64,000 nucleotides of DNA from Bacillota bacterium (GCA_023390115.1 JAEWDM010000022.1:124001-188000), one strand, 5' to 3'; numbered from the stretch's first letter, positions 34,860 to 43,713 are shown. The notes: a model not told the origin generated them from the sequence alone. A program made the numbers and translations.

Positions 34860-36629
34860 ATGCATAGAAGGATTGCTGTTTTAGGGGCGGGGTATGCAGG
34901 AATAGAAGCTGCTTTAAGCCTATATAAAAAGAAAAGCAGAAACAGTGATATTGAAATAACGGTTATAGACAGAAATCCATACCATACTCTGCTTACCGAG
35001 CTTCATGAGGTAGCCGGCAACAGAATAGCAGAAGACGGCGTAATTGTGCCTTTGAGGGATATTTTTAAGTATACCGGTATAAAGCATATAAGAGACGACA
35101 TTACAGACATAGATTTTAACAGCAACAGTCTTGTGTCAAGGCTTAATAAATATACCTATGACTATCTTATAATAGCGGCAGGGAGTGAACCCAACTATTA
35201 CGGCATACAAGGCATGAGGGAGCATTCCTTCTCCTTATGGTCATTTGACGATGCGCTTAGAATAAGGGAGCACATAAAGGATTGTTTTTTAAACGCCTCT
35301 CAGGAAAAAAATCCCGGCACAAGGAAGGCTCTGTTAACCTTTATTGTAGGGGGCGGAGGGTTTACAGGTGTTGAAATGATAGGAGAGCTTGCCCAATGGA
35401 TAAAGCTTCTATGCATTGAGCATTCCATTGACAGGTCTGAGGTAAGATTGGTTTTGGTAGAGGCCCTGCCCTCCATACTCAGTAATTTAAATGAAAAAAG
35501 CATAAAAAAAACCATGAGCTATCTTGAGCAAAAATTAAGAGTAGAGGTGCTTACCGATTCCGCAATAACCCGTGTGGAGTTTGACAGAGCCGAGCTGAAA
35601 AGCGGAATGGTAATTCCAGGCAGAACGGTAATATGGACGGCAGGAGTAAGGGCTGCCTGCATAACGGATGAGATCAGCATAGATAAGGGAAGGGCCTGCC
35701 GCATAAAAGTCAACGAGTATACCGGGACACAGTTTGACAATGTGTATGCGGTGGGAGACATATCTGCATTTGTCTCTGAAGGACAAACCATGCCTGCACT
35801 TGTTGAGTCGGCGCTTCAGACAGGCAGAGCAGCGGCCCGGAACATACTGGCGGACATTGAGGGAAGAGAAAAAACAGTGCTTAGGCCCAGGCTGCACGGA
35901 GTTATGGTTTCGGTGGGAAGCTTTTTTGCGGTGGCGGATATAATGGGACACCAGCTTCCAAGTTTTTTTTCCATATTGATGAAATATGCGGTGAACATAC
36001 ATTATCTTTTTGGAATAGGAGGCTTTGAGCTGGTACTTAAATACTTAAAGCATGAGCTGCTGCATAAAAGGCATAAAAGGCTTCTTCCGGAAAAGCATTT
36101 CTCAGTCCCTACCCTTGCTTTCTGGCTGGTGCCGGTGAGATTGTTCCTGGGATACTCCTGGCTTCAGGAGGGAATATCCAAGGTTAATGAAGGCTGGCTT
36201 ACAAAAGCCATGCTTGCAGGTTCAAGCACAGATGGGAACACAAGTGCATCAGTTTCGGAAACAGGAGAAAAAGTATTCAGAATTGTCTCCGGGCACACTC
36301 CGGCATGGTATTCCTGGATTGCCGATAATATTGTCATACCCAATGCACTTCTATTCCAGATATCGATTGTTATGGCAGAGATAGGCATAGGACTTGCCTT
36401 TCTTACCGGAACCCTTACATTTATTGCCGCTCTCGCATCTATAGGACTAAATATAAACTTCCTCCTGTCCACAGGCCTTTACCCTGAAACCTGGTGGTAT
36501 ATCCCGGCGGCACTGTCGATGCTTGGAGGGGCAGGAAGGGCTTTTGGCCTGGACCACTATTTGATGCCTTATCTGATGAGGCAATGGAGATTTTTTGCAA
36601 GAAACAAAAAACTAAAATTCCGCATATGA
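34860..36629 (+). CDS. ndh2: Type II NADH dehydrogenase with C-terminal DoxX-like membrane domain (Ndh2)
   Basis: 589 residues, AAGGAGG seven bases before the ATG. Residues 1-400 form an FAD/NAD(P) two-Rossmann oxidoreductase: GAGYAGIE (9-16), FIVGGGGFTGVEMIGE near 165, and VYAVGDISAF near 300. From about 415 the chain has four hydrophobic segments with RLFLGYSWLQEGISKVNEGWL, typical of DoxX proteins. Such tailed Ndh2 enzymes feed NADH electrons to a quinone for extracellular transfer in Listeria. The gene is divergent from fmnB, which makes a shared control region of about 200 bases likely. Confidence 0.88.
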   Translation: MHRRIAVLGAGYAGIEAALSLYKKKSRNSDIEITVIDRNPYHTLLTELHEVAGNRIAEDGVIVPLRDIFKYTGIKHIRDDITDIDFNSNSLVSRLNKYTYDYLIIAAGSEPNYYGIQGMREHSFSLWSFDDALRIREHIKDCFLNASQEKNPGTRKALLTFIVGGGGFTGVEMIGELAQWIKLLCIEHSIDRSEVRLVLVEALPSILSNLNEKSIKKTMSYLEQKLRVEVLTDSAITRVEFDRAELKSGMVIPGRTVIWTAGVRAACITDEISIDKGRACRIKVNEYTGTQFDNVYAVGDISAFVSEGQTMPALVESALQTGRAAARNILADIEGREKTVLRPRLHGVMVSVGSFFAVADIMGHQLPSFFSILMKYAVNIHYLFGIGGFELVLKYLKHELLHKRHKRLLPEKHFSVPTLAFWLVPVRLFLGYSWLQEGISKVNEGWLTKAMLAGSSTDGNTSASVSETGEKVFRIVSGHTPAWYSWIADNIVIPNALLFQISIVMAEIGIGLAFLTGTLTFIAALASIGLNINFLLSTGLYPETWWYIPAALSMLGGAGRAFGLDHYLMPYLMRQWRFFARNKKLKFRI

Positions 36630-36669
36630 CAAACAAGACAAGCATAGAGCATACTATTTTGCGAAAGAT

Positions 36670-37344
36670 TCAAGCTTTCTCATTATTATCCTTGCTTAGC
36701 TCCTCGTTTCTGCATTTGCCGGTACATACCTCCATTTTTGAAACCGAAACCTCATATGCGGTTTTAGTAACAACCTCTCCCGATTCAAATTTTTTCTGGT
36801 ATTCCCTGCTTTGAATCCTTCCCCATATTTTAATATTGTCTCCTATTTCCAAAACTTCGGAATAACGGGCATTTCTTCCCCAGGCTATGCAGGGAATGTA
36901 ATCCGATTTATTGTAAGGCCTGTTGACGGCCAGCAGGATATCTGTGATTTCCCTTCCGAAAGGAGTAGTTCTGAATATTGGCTTTTTGCATATGTAGCCG
37001 TTTAAAAATATTAAGTTGGGATTTTTAATTTTCTTTTCGTCGTCAAGAAAATTAATTTCTCTGGCGAATACCGTCAAAAGCAGCCTGTTGCCTTCATTAT
37101 TGAAGCTGTTATATGAACGAAACTGTCCCTCTACTTCAATTATCTCCCCTATCTCCAGCTTTTGCTTAATAATAAGACGTTCAGAAATAGTTACAGGAAT
37201 TCTGTCATAACTGTCGCTAAGCCTTGGCACATCCAGCATAAAGTAATAAAACCCCTCTCCATACACTTCATGGCTGAATGCAATATCCGAGACTACCTTA
37301 CCCGAAATGGTCACCATGTTGTTCTCTATGATGTTTCCGACCAT
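36670..37344 (-). CDS. SSB-like protein with two OB folds
   Basis: 224 residues. The first half (about 1-100) has VTISGKVVSDIAFSHEVYGE, a diverged OB fold. The second half (about 112-205) has NGYICKKPIFRTTPFGREI, the usual opening of a single-stranded DNA-binding protein, and CIAWGRNARY. There is no acidic DDDIPF-type tail, so the standard SSB partner-binding tip is missing. Similar double-OB proteins occur in Clostridia next to the housekeeping SSB. It converges with ndh2. Confidence 0.8.
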   Translation of the reverse strand: MVGNIIENNMVTISGKVVSDIAFSHEVYGEGFYYFMLDVPRLSDSYDRIPVTISERLIIKQKLEIGEIIEVEGQFRSYNSFNNEGNRLLLTVFAREINFLDDEKKIKNPNLIFLNGYICKKPIFRTTPFGREITDILLAVNRPYNKSDYIPCIAWGRNARYSEVLEIGDNIKIWGRIQSREYQKKFESGEVVTKTAYEVSVSKMEVCTGKCRNEELSKDNNEKA

Positions 37345-37634
37345 CCGTACCCCACTCTCCTCTCTCAGGCTACTGTATATCTAAAAATTTATCTAGTGTA
37401 ATATCTATTCATAAGCAGTAAACTTTAGAATTAAATTCCTATAGATTTGCAACCTAAAATAAAGAAGTATAGGCATAAATCTATCCAGAACTGTATTTAA
37501 TTGCCTTATGGCTTTCTAAATTAATCCTTTCTTAAATTTTAACAAGCAAAAATATACAATATATTATATTATATATTTTTCTTCTTGAAAATCCCGAATA
37601 AGCATTTTAAATACAATATTTTGATAAATTTTTA
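37345..37634. other. AT-rich intergenic region, no gene seen
   Basis: 290 bases between the SSB-like gene and the Mur-like gene. Very AT-rich (long TATATTA runs near 37560-37580). It should contain the promoter of the SSB-like gene, but no pair of boxes is convincing. Confidence 0.5.
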
Positions 37635-38309
37635 CTAATTCGCTAAAATTCCTGCATTATTCAAGTCAATATCGTTTACTATGGCAAAAGCCGCCGCCGC
37701 CAATATATTGTAACTGTCAAATTCGTTAGATTCCAGCTTTATTCTGTATTCCTGAGGCTCCACAACAACTCCGCTTTTTGTGGATACGGTTCTTTGAAGA
37801 CAGCACATAAAGCTGTCCTCGGATCCCATATTTCCTACACTTGACGTGGTAACACTGGCTTTGGAGTTAAAGCCGTATGTTATTATATGATGCTTGAATC
37901 CCTTTAAAAATTTTAGGGATTCATTGTCATCAACATTAATTATAATAGTTCCCTTATCATCCATCAATGAAAAAAAACTTCTTATAGTGTAAAAATAGTT
38001 TTCATAATTTATTCTCTTTAAATCATCGGCTTTCTCAGTCAAAATCATAATATCAAAATGAATATAATCTAAAAGTGTTTTGTTAATATAATAAGGATTA
38101 ATTTTTATTATAAGGTATTCAAAGCTGTTTCTTGATAATTGTTGTATATACTCCTTTAAATGGGCCGGGCTCATCTCCATAAGGCTTTTAGAGTCGGTTA
38201 TACTGATTTTTTTACCTGTTGAGACTAAAAATGAATTGATAAGATTTGCCGTTTCAGAATTGTCCTTATTGCATGTTATTGCAGCTAAAAGCATTCTCTT
38301 AAACCTCAT
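37635..38309 (-). CDS. Mur-ligase-like protein without ATP-binding loop
   Basis: 224 residues. The C-terminal half resembles the Mur ligase central domain: GTIIINVDDNESLKFL, HHIITYGFNSKA and the final FDSYNILAAAAFAIVNDID, close to the MurE pattern. The place of the P-loop (ITGTNGKTT in active ligases) reads ITCNKDNSET, so ATP binding should be lost, and the amino acid-binding C-terminal domain is absent. It is shorter than half of a ligase. It may be a regulatory or binding protein, or a decaying gene. It is intact as a reading frame. Confidence 0.65.
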   Translation of the reverse strand: MRFKRMLLAAITCNKDNSETANLINSFLVSTGKKISITDSKSLMEMSPAHLKEYIQQLSRNSFEYLIIKINPYYINKTLLDYIHFDIMILTEKADDLKRINYENYFYTIRSFFSLMDDKGTIIINVDDNESLKFLKGFKHHIITYGFNSKASVTTSSVGNMGSEDSFMCCLQRTVSTKSGVVVEPQEYRIKLESNEFDSYNILAAAAFAIVNDIDLNNAGILAN

Positions 38310-38409
38310 TTCACCAAAATAGGCATTTAAGTTTATAATATGTATTTTTCAAAGTTTTTATGTAATGAAAGATCTTCATTTTAATCTCAAATATAGCAGT
38401 AAAAATTTT

Positions 38410-39192
38410 TTATTCTTTAGATCTTTGCATCCCTTCGGCATCTATTTCATAGTTTTCTCTCATTATCATTTTTGATACCGGTATGAATGAATATCCCTCT
38501 TCCTTTAAAACTTTGATTATGCTGGGAAGAATTTTTGCGGTATGAGGGGTATCATTATGAAACAATATTATTGAGCCGGGAGTTATTTTTTTTGTTATCC
38601 TGTCCATAATTTCATTCTCGCTTATTCCCGGACGCCAATCCAGTGAATCCACATTCCACTGTATCGTGTAATAGCCCAGATCCTTTGCTATGCTTATAAC
38701 ATTATTATTATAGTCTCCGTAAGGCGGCCTGAACAAGTCCACCTTTTTTCCCGATAGCTCGCTGAGCTTCTGCCCGCATATTGAGATTTCGCTTCTTATT
38801 TTGTCTGAGCTTATGGCTCCCATTCTGAGGTGGGAATGCGAATGATTGGAAACATCATGGCCCTCACCCGATATGGATTTTACAGCATCAGGAAATTTTT
38901 CGGCCCACTGGCCCACTATAAAAAAGGTGGCCTTTATGTCTTCCTTTTTAAGAGTGTTTAAAATGTCGGGTATATCCCCAGCTCCCCATGCACAGTCAAA
39001 GGTAATTGCCGCAACCTTCTCATGTGATTCAACAGAATAAATAGGCAGCTTCCGGGACTGTGACAGGACAGGGATAGCTCCGTCGCTCATTTTTGTCATT
39101 ATTACCGCCCCTGTGAGCAGAATGGCAATCGTAATGACAGAGGGGATAAGAATTCTTCTGAATGTTATTACGTCAATAATACATATCCTCAT
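38410..39192 (-). CDS. Polysaccharide deacetylase, PdaB-like
   Basis: 260 residues. A membrane anchor (about 13-32) precedes a NodB domain. Motif 1 reads TFDCAWG instead of TFDDG, as in sporulation PdaB proteins. Motif 2 is SNHSHSH (metal His pair), motif 3 RPPYGDY, and later NVDSLDW and ILFHN are kept. The second catalytic Asp of motif 1 is missing, also seen in PdaB. It probably acts on peptidoglycan or spore cortex. No direct operon partner is seen. Confidence 0.85.
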   Translation of the reverse strand: MRICIIDVITFRRILIPSVITIAILLTGAVIMTKMSDGAIPVLSQSRKLPIYSVESHEKVAAITFDCAWGAGDIPDILNTLKKEDIKATFFIVGQWAEKFPDAVKSISGEGHDVSNHSHSHLRMGAISSDKIRSEISICGQKLSELSGKKVDLFRPPYGDYNNNVISIAKDLGYYTIQWNVDSLDWRPGISENEIMDRITKKITPGSIILFHNDTPHTAKILPSIIKVLKEEGYSFIPVSKMIMRENYEIDAEGMQRSKE

Positions 39193-39388
39193 AATAAATA
39201 CCTCCTAAAATATTGTTTATAATAAATAATATTTTGGGAGGCATTTTATTATGAGTAAAACCATTAAGGATAGCTTATGCATCTTAAGACTGAAATCCGT
39301 CTACATTTTTTCCCAGGAAGTGCAGCCTGTCAATGGCAGCTTTAATTTGCCGGACATGATTTATGCTTTGGATTCCTGCTATATTTAC

Positions 39389-40072
39389 TTACTCCAAATT
39401 AAACGGCTTAAGCAGCTTATCGACTTCAACCGTTTTGCCCTCTTCTTCTACAGGCACCTTGGCAAACACCCAGCCTTCCACAGCATCAGGGTCTACTCCG
39501 GCAGAGATAAAGGGCCCGGGATTGAGAACGAACACTATATCCTTGTCATTAGTGCTTACCGTCTTTGCCCATTCAAACATGTTTCCGTCACCGAGCTTTA
39601 TGCCGAAATGCCCGAGTGCCGTATGGTAGCCGACAGAATCCCTGTATTTCGCAACAATTTTCTCATATGAGGCAAACGGAGTTGCCTCTCCATCATACTT
39701 TAGCTCATCGTCTCCAAGTTTTTTTCCGACCACCAGCTTATCCTCGTAAAAAACGATGCTCTCAGGCAATTTTGCTGTATCCAGTCCCGCGTCAATGAAC
39801 GGCCCGGCGTCAAATTCCAGCATTATATCATAGAGCGGGCTTTTGCTGTAGTCCCGGCTCCAGATAAACCTTGCCGTGTTATCCGGAGCCGAGAGAGACC
39901 AGCCTCCATTTATTTCATCAGCCGATACATTATCAGGAATGATTTCCAAGACCACCTTAAGCGCTTCAGCGGATCCCTTACCGACGACATCCAGCTTGCT
40001 GCAGGCTGCTGCAGACAGCAGTATCACAGCACCCAGGCTAAATATCACAGCACCTCTAAAAAATTTTTTCAT
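39389..40072 (-). CDS. Lipoprotein downstream of copA, function unknown
   Basis: 227 residues from the ATG at 40072. A lipoprotein signal peptide ends in LSAAAC (lipid-modified Cys near 24). The mature part has two similar halves: DIMLEFDAGPFIDAGLD and IVFVLNPGPFISAGVD, so it looks like an internal repeat. I know no family. It begins 51 bases after the copA stop on the same strand, so it is probably co-transcribed and may deal with copper outside the membrane, but few Cys, Met or His copper ligands are visible. Confidence 0.75.
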   Translation of the reverse strand: MKKFFRGAVIFSLGAVILLSAAACSKLDVVGKGSAEALKVVLEIIPDNVSADEINGGWSLSAPDNTARFIWSRDYSKSPLYDIMLEFDAGPFIDAGLDTAKLPESIVFYEDKLVVGKKLGDDELKYDGEATPFASYEKIVAKYRDSVGYHTALGHFGIKLGDGNMFEWAKTVSTNDKDIVFVLNPGPFISAGVDPDAVEGWVFAKVPVEEEGKTVEVDKLLKPFNLE

Positions 40073-40123
40073 ACTGATAACCTCCATTACCTTATTATGG
40101 TTGTAAGCTTTTTAAACGGGTAT

Positions 40124-42595
40124 CTAATGTTCACCTGCTGCCTTAAACCTCTTCAAACGCAGGGCGTTTGTCAGCACCGATACAGAGCTTAAGCTCATGG
40201 CGGCGGCAGCGAAAATCGGGTTGAGCAGCGGGCCGCCGAACAAATACAGAACACCGGCGGCAACCGGTATACCGATAACGTTGTAGCCAAATGCCCAAAA
40301 CAGGTTTTGCTTGATGTTACGGATCGTCCTTTTGCTTAAGTTGATTGCTGTTGGTACATCCATCAGGTCGGAGCGCATAAGGACTATGTCTGCCGACTCC
40401 ATAGCAACGTCCGTACCGGAGCCGATAGCAATACCGATGTCAGCTTGAGCCAGTGCGGGGGCGTCATTTATTCCATCGCCGACCATTGCGACCTTAAGAC
40501 CTTCATTCTGCAGCTTTTTTACCTCGTTTGATTTATCCTGCGGCAGCACTTCCGCCAGCACACGGCCAATACCTACCTGCTTTGCAATGGCAGCGGCAGT
40601 CTTTTTGTTGTCGCCTGTAATCATCGCGACCTCAATACCCATTTTATGCAGGCTTTCAATTGCCGCACGGCTTGATTGCTTCACCACGTCCGCAACCGCG
40701 ACTATGCCGGCAAGCTCGCCATCTATTGAAACATACATCGGCGTTTTACCCTCCCCGGCCAGCCTATCGCTCGCCGGCTCCATCCCCGCCAGTAAAATAC
40801 CCCTCTCGTCCATCAGCTTGCGGTTTCCGGCAATAACTGCGCGGCTGTTTATAACAGCTTCGATGCCTCTGCCGGTGATAGCATTAAAGGAGCTTGCTTT
40901 TAAGAGGTCAAAACCTCTTTCCTGCGCACTTAGAACAATTGCCTGGCCAAGAGGATGTTCAGAGCCTTTTTCTGCTGAGGCCGCAACCTGCAGCAGTTCC
41001 TCAGACTGTATCCCTTCAGCCGCCAGCACATCCGTGACCGTAGGCTTGCCCTCTGTTATAGTACCGGTTTTATCAAATACGATAGTGTTGATTTTATGTG
41101 CTGTTTCCAGAGCCTCACCACCCTTGATAAGTATACCGTTTTCGGCGCCTTTACCAGTGCCGACCATTATAGCAGTCGGCGTAGCAAGTCCAAGCGCGCA
41201 GGGGCAGGCAATAACCAATACTGAAATAAATATAGTCAGCGAAAACTCAACATTGCCCGTCCCGATAAACCATGCCACTCCCGCAAAAATCGCAATAGCG
41301 CAAACTATGGGTACAAAGATACCGGAAACTTTATCAGCCATTTTGGCAATAGGAGCCTTTGAACCCTGAGCATCCTCTACCAGCTTGATGATTTGAGCTA
41401 AAGCCGTGTCACTGCCTATTTTGTCCGCGCGGAATTGAATTATGCCTGTTGTGTTCAGGGAAGCCGCATAAACGGTGTCACCCGCTTTCTTATCCACCGG
41501 CATGCTTTCGCCGGTCAGCATGGATTCGTCAATGGCAGTATGGCCTTCCAAAACTGTGCCGTCAACAGGGATTTTCGCGCCGGGTTTCACTACAATGCTA
41601 TCCCCTGTCTCGACCTCTTCTATCGGGATTTCCTTCTCGACACCGTCCCGGATAATGATGGCGGTCTTGGGGGCAAGGCCCATCAACTTTTTAATGGCCT
41701 CGCTGGTGCGGCCCTTAGATACGGCTTCAAGTGTTTTACCAAGAAGTATCAGCGCAATTATGACGCCTGCCGTCTCAAAATACAGTGCTTCAACAGCCTC
41801 AAAACTGCCTTGTGCAATCCGTATAACGTTATAAATGCTGTAGAGAACTGCTGCCGTAGTTCCAATTGCAATCAGAGAGTCCATGTTGGGACTTCGCATA
41901 ATAAGAGCCTTGTACCCGACAGTATAAAATTTATAGCCCACTCCTATAATCGGTATTACGAGGAGCAATTCTGCAAGGCCGTATACCAACGGATAATTCA
42001 TCGGATCGAGCCCCGCGGGGAAGGGCAGCACAACAAACTTAATCATAGGAACCATAGCGATATACAGAAGAGGCACCGCAAGCACTGCAGCAGCTATAAA
42101 TTTTTTCCATAGAATGCGTATCTCTTTTTGCTTACGCATCCGGTCGTCATCAGCCGCATTGATTTTTGATACCTCCAAGGCTTTGTATCCGGCCTTTTCA
42201 ATGGTGTCCTTAATGGCAGATACACGAACCTGCTGTGGGTTATAGGCTACAACCGCCTTTTCTGTCGCAAGGTTCACAGCTGCGGACACTACTCCATCCA
42301 GCCTGCCGATGGCCTTTTCTACTCGTTGGGCACAAGCTGCGCATGTCATGCCGCCAATCGGTATGGTTATATTTGCGGTATCCGTTTTCTCTGCGACCTC
42401 AAAGCCTATTTTTGTAACGGCCTCTTTAATCGCGGTTAATGTAAGAGTGTCCGGGTCGTATTCCACGAACAGCTTTTCACTCGCTAGATTTACCGACGCC
42501 TGACCAATGCCGGGGAGCTTGCGGACTATTTTTTCAATTCTCTGTGCGCAGGCCGCGCAGGTCATTCCTCTAATACTTAATACTTGACTATTCAT
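40124..42595 (-). CDS. copA: Copper-exporting P-type ATPase CopA
   Basis: 823 residues. Two N-terminal heavy-metal domains with GMTCAAC (Cys 13/16 and Cys 85/88). Eight membrane segments contain the copper site ACPCAL near 465. Further motifs: TGES, DKTGT (phosphorylated Asp near 505), EHPLGQ and GDGINDAPAL at about 706. All point to Cu(I) export. It is divergent from an HxlR regulator; a lipoprotein follows. No CopZ chaperone or CsoR/CopY repressor is seen nearby. Confidence 0.96.
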   Translation of the reverse strand: MNSQVLSIRGMTCAACAQRIEKIVRKLPGIGQASVNLASEKLFVEYDPDTLTLTAIKEAVTKIGFEVAEKTDTANITIPIGGMTCAACAQRVEKAIGRLDGVVSAAVNLATEKAVVAYNPQQVRVSAIKDTIEKAGYKALEVSKINAADDDRMRKQKEIRILWKKFIAAAVLAVPLLYIAMVPMIKFVVLPFPAGLDPMNYPLVYGLAELLLVIPIIGVGYKFYTVGYKALIMRSPNMDSLIAIGTTAAVLYSIYNVIRIAQGSFEAVEALYFETAGVIIALILLGKTLEAVSKGRTSEAIKKLMGLAPKTAIIIRDGVEKEIPIEEVETGDSIVVKPGAKIPVDGTVLEGHTAIDESMLTGESMPVDKKAGDTVYAASLNTTGIIQFRADKIGSDTALAQIIKLVEDAQGSKAPIAKMADKVSGIFVPIVCAIAIFAGVAWFIGTGNVEFSLTIFISVLVIACPCALGLATPTAIMVGTGKGAENGILIKGGEALETAHKINTIVFDKTGTITEGKPTVTDVLAAEGIQSEELLQVAASAEKGSEHPLGQAIVLSAQERGFDLLKASSFNAITGRGIEAVINSRAVIAGNRKLMDERGILLAGMEPASDRLAGEGKTPMYVSIDGELAGIVAVADVVKQSSRAAIESLHKMGIEVAMITGDNKKTAAAIAKQVGIGRVLAEVLPQDKSNEVKKLQNEGLKVAMVGDGINDAPALAQADIGIAIGSGTDVAMESADIVLMRSDLMDVPTAINLSKRTIRNIKQNLFWAFGYNVIGIPVAAGVLYLFGGPLLNPIFAAAAMSLSSVSVLTNALRLKRFKAAGEH

Positions 42596-42679
42596 ATATA
42601 ATCACCTTACTCCTTAAACATTTTAATTGTGCTGGTTACGAGCATTTTGTCCTTGACGGACTTTTTACTCTATGCTATC

Positions 42680-42707
42680 ATTATACCCATAATAAACATA
42701 TTAACAA
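42680..42707 (-). promoter_or_regulatory. Promoter of copA
   Basis: On the minus strand TTGTTA (42702-42707) is 16 bases from TATAAT (42680-42685). It overlaps, head to head, the plus-strand promoter of the HxlR gene, so a protein bound here would affect both. Confidence 0.55.
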
Positions 42708-42721
42708 GTACGCACTATAAT
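42693..42721 (+). promoter_or_regulatory. Promoter of the HxlR regulator gene
   Basis: TAAACA (42693-42698) is 17 bases from a perfect TATAAT (42716-42721). Transcription would start near 42728, at the left arm of the palindrome that follows. Confidence 0.55.
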
Positions 42722-42727
42722 GTAATA

Positions 42728-42747
42728 TACTATCTAAAAGGATAGTA
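42728..42747. promoter_or_regulatory. Palindromic candidate operator for HxlR regulator
   Basis: Perfect 7-bp arms TACTATC and GATAGTA with a 6-bp spacer, placed at the predicted transcription start of the regulator gene and 14 bases before its start codon. HxlR proteins bind such short dyads as dimers, so autorepression is plausible. Confidence 0.5.
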
Positions 42748-42761
42748 TGGAGGAATCTATA

Positions 42762-43121
42762 ATGAACTCTGATTGCAATAATCTCAACTGTCCTGTAGAC
42801 ACAACCTTAAGGCTTATCGGAGGAAAGTATAAATCGCTGATACTCTGGCACCTTATAGGCGGTACGCTTCGCCACGGCGAACTCCAGAAGCTTATACCCA
42901 AGGCTACTCCTAAAATGCTGACACAGCAGCTTCGTGAGCTTGAGAGTGACAACCTGCTGCGGCGTACGGTCTATCCTGTTGTCCCCCCCAAGGTGGAGTA
43001 TTCATTGACTGATTTAGGCTTGAGTCTCCGTCCGCTCCTGATCTCCATGTATAATTGGGGGGCAAAATATATGAGGGATAATAACCTCGAAATCTGCTGT
43101 ACCATGGCTGTACATGATTGA
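42762..43121 (+). CDS. HxlR family transcriptional regulator
   Basis: 119 residues from the ATG at 42762, with GGAGG seven bases upstream. Winged helix of the HxlR type: CPVDTTLRLIGGKYKSLILW at 10-29, PKMLTQQLRELESDNLL, and the wing with VPPKVEYSLTDLG. Cys10 sits where redox-sensing HxlR proteins (YodB, HypR) keep their reactive Cys; Cys5 and a CC pair near the C-terminus are extra. It is divergent from copA, so thiol- or metal-responsive control of copA is a fair guess. Confidence 0.88.
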   Translation: MNSDCNNLNCPVDTTLRLIGGKYKSLILWHLIGGTLRHGELQKLIPKATPKMLTQQLRELESDNLLRRTVYPVVPPKVEYSLTDLGLSLRPLLISMYNWGAKYMRDNNLEICCTMAVHD

Positions 43122-43185
43122 TAAAAATTAATTTGCAGCACGGCAAAGCAATTCTTCACCGTGCCTTTTTATTTTATAGCCGGTA

Positions 43186-43713
43186 TTAATATTCAGTTTT
43201 CCAATTTTCGAAAATAGCCTTTGCTTCCTTTAAAAAGCTGCTTGAGATAGTGATGGTATTATCCGTAATGGTTTTGTTCTCAGGAAAAATTGGTACCGGA
43301 TTACATCCTCCCGATTCCACCTCTACGCGATCCATAGAAAACCGGTTTCCGCAGTTTTGACAGACCAGCATGTTATTCTCCTGCTTATAGTATCCGCGCC
43401 CGGAGTCATAACAAACCTGGCAGGTGTTAAAAGCAGTGCGTATGGTGCCGTCAGGCGCTTTCACCGCCAATACCTCCAGCTTTGTTCCGTCTGCTTCGGC
43501 AGAATAAAATCTGGCTTTATCGGTTATATCATCAATCTCAATCACAATGTCATTACCACCTTCGACAGATGCCGAAACCTGACTTTCGGATGCTCCTTCC
43601 GACTGCTGTGTTTCTGCTTCAGGGCTGCAGCCTGCAAATATGGCCAGCATTGCCACGGCCATTATAATACTAGCCCCCGTATGGAATATTTGTTTCTTCT
43701 TTTTCCAAATCAT
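43186..43713 (-). CDS. DUF2318 lipoprotein
   Basis: 175 residues from the ATG at 43713, with GGGGGA seven bases upstream. A lipoprotein signal ends in AIFAGC. The mature domain is DUF2318: AFNTCQVCYDSGRGYY, then VCQNCGNRFSMD and VESGGCNPVP, giving two CxxC pairs and a further Cys that probably bind metal. In other bacteria DUF2318 domains accompany iron or copper transport genes. It converges with the HxlR gene next to copA, which suggests an extracytoplasmic metal role. Confidence 0.85.
   Translation of the reverse strand: MIWKKKKQIFHTGASIIMAVAMLAIFAGCSPEAETQQSEGASESQVSASVEGGNDIVIEIDDITDKARFYSAEADGTKLEVLAVKAPDGTIRTAFNTCQVCYDSGRGYYKQENNMLVCQNCGNRFSMDRVEVESGGCNPVPIFPENKTITDNTITISSSFLKEAKAIFENWKTEY

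Noticed and set aside
35300..36002. Long minus-strand frames antisense to ndh2.
   Set aside because: Shadow frames of a well-supported gene; no ribosome binding site or family features.
37435..37455. A third copy of the TTCCTATA box upstream of the SSB-like gene.
   Set aside because: Only the short ATTCCTATA core matches; the flanks differ, so it is likely chance in AT-rich DNA.
39251..39670. Plus-strand frame of 139 codons with a GGGAGG site near its start.
   Set aside because: Most of it is antisense to the 3' end of the lipoprotein gene, and the translation resembles no protein.
40587..42112. Long plus-strand frames of up to 260 codons antisense to copA.
   Set aside because: Shadow frames caused by codon bias in copA; they lack starts with ribosome binding sites and any domain.
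42650..42662. GTCC-TTGAC-GGAC dyad in the copA leader as a second operator.
   Set aside because: Arms are only four bases, which is expected by chance.
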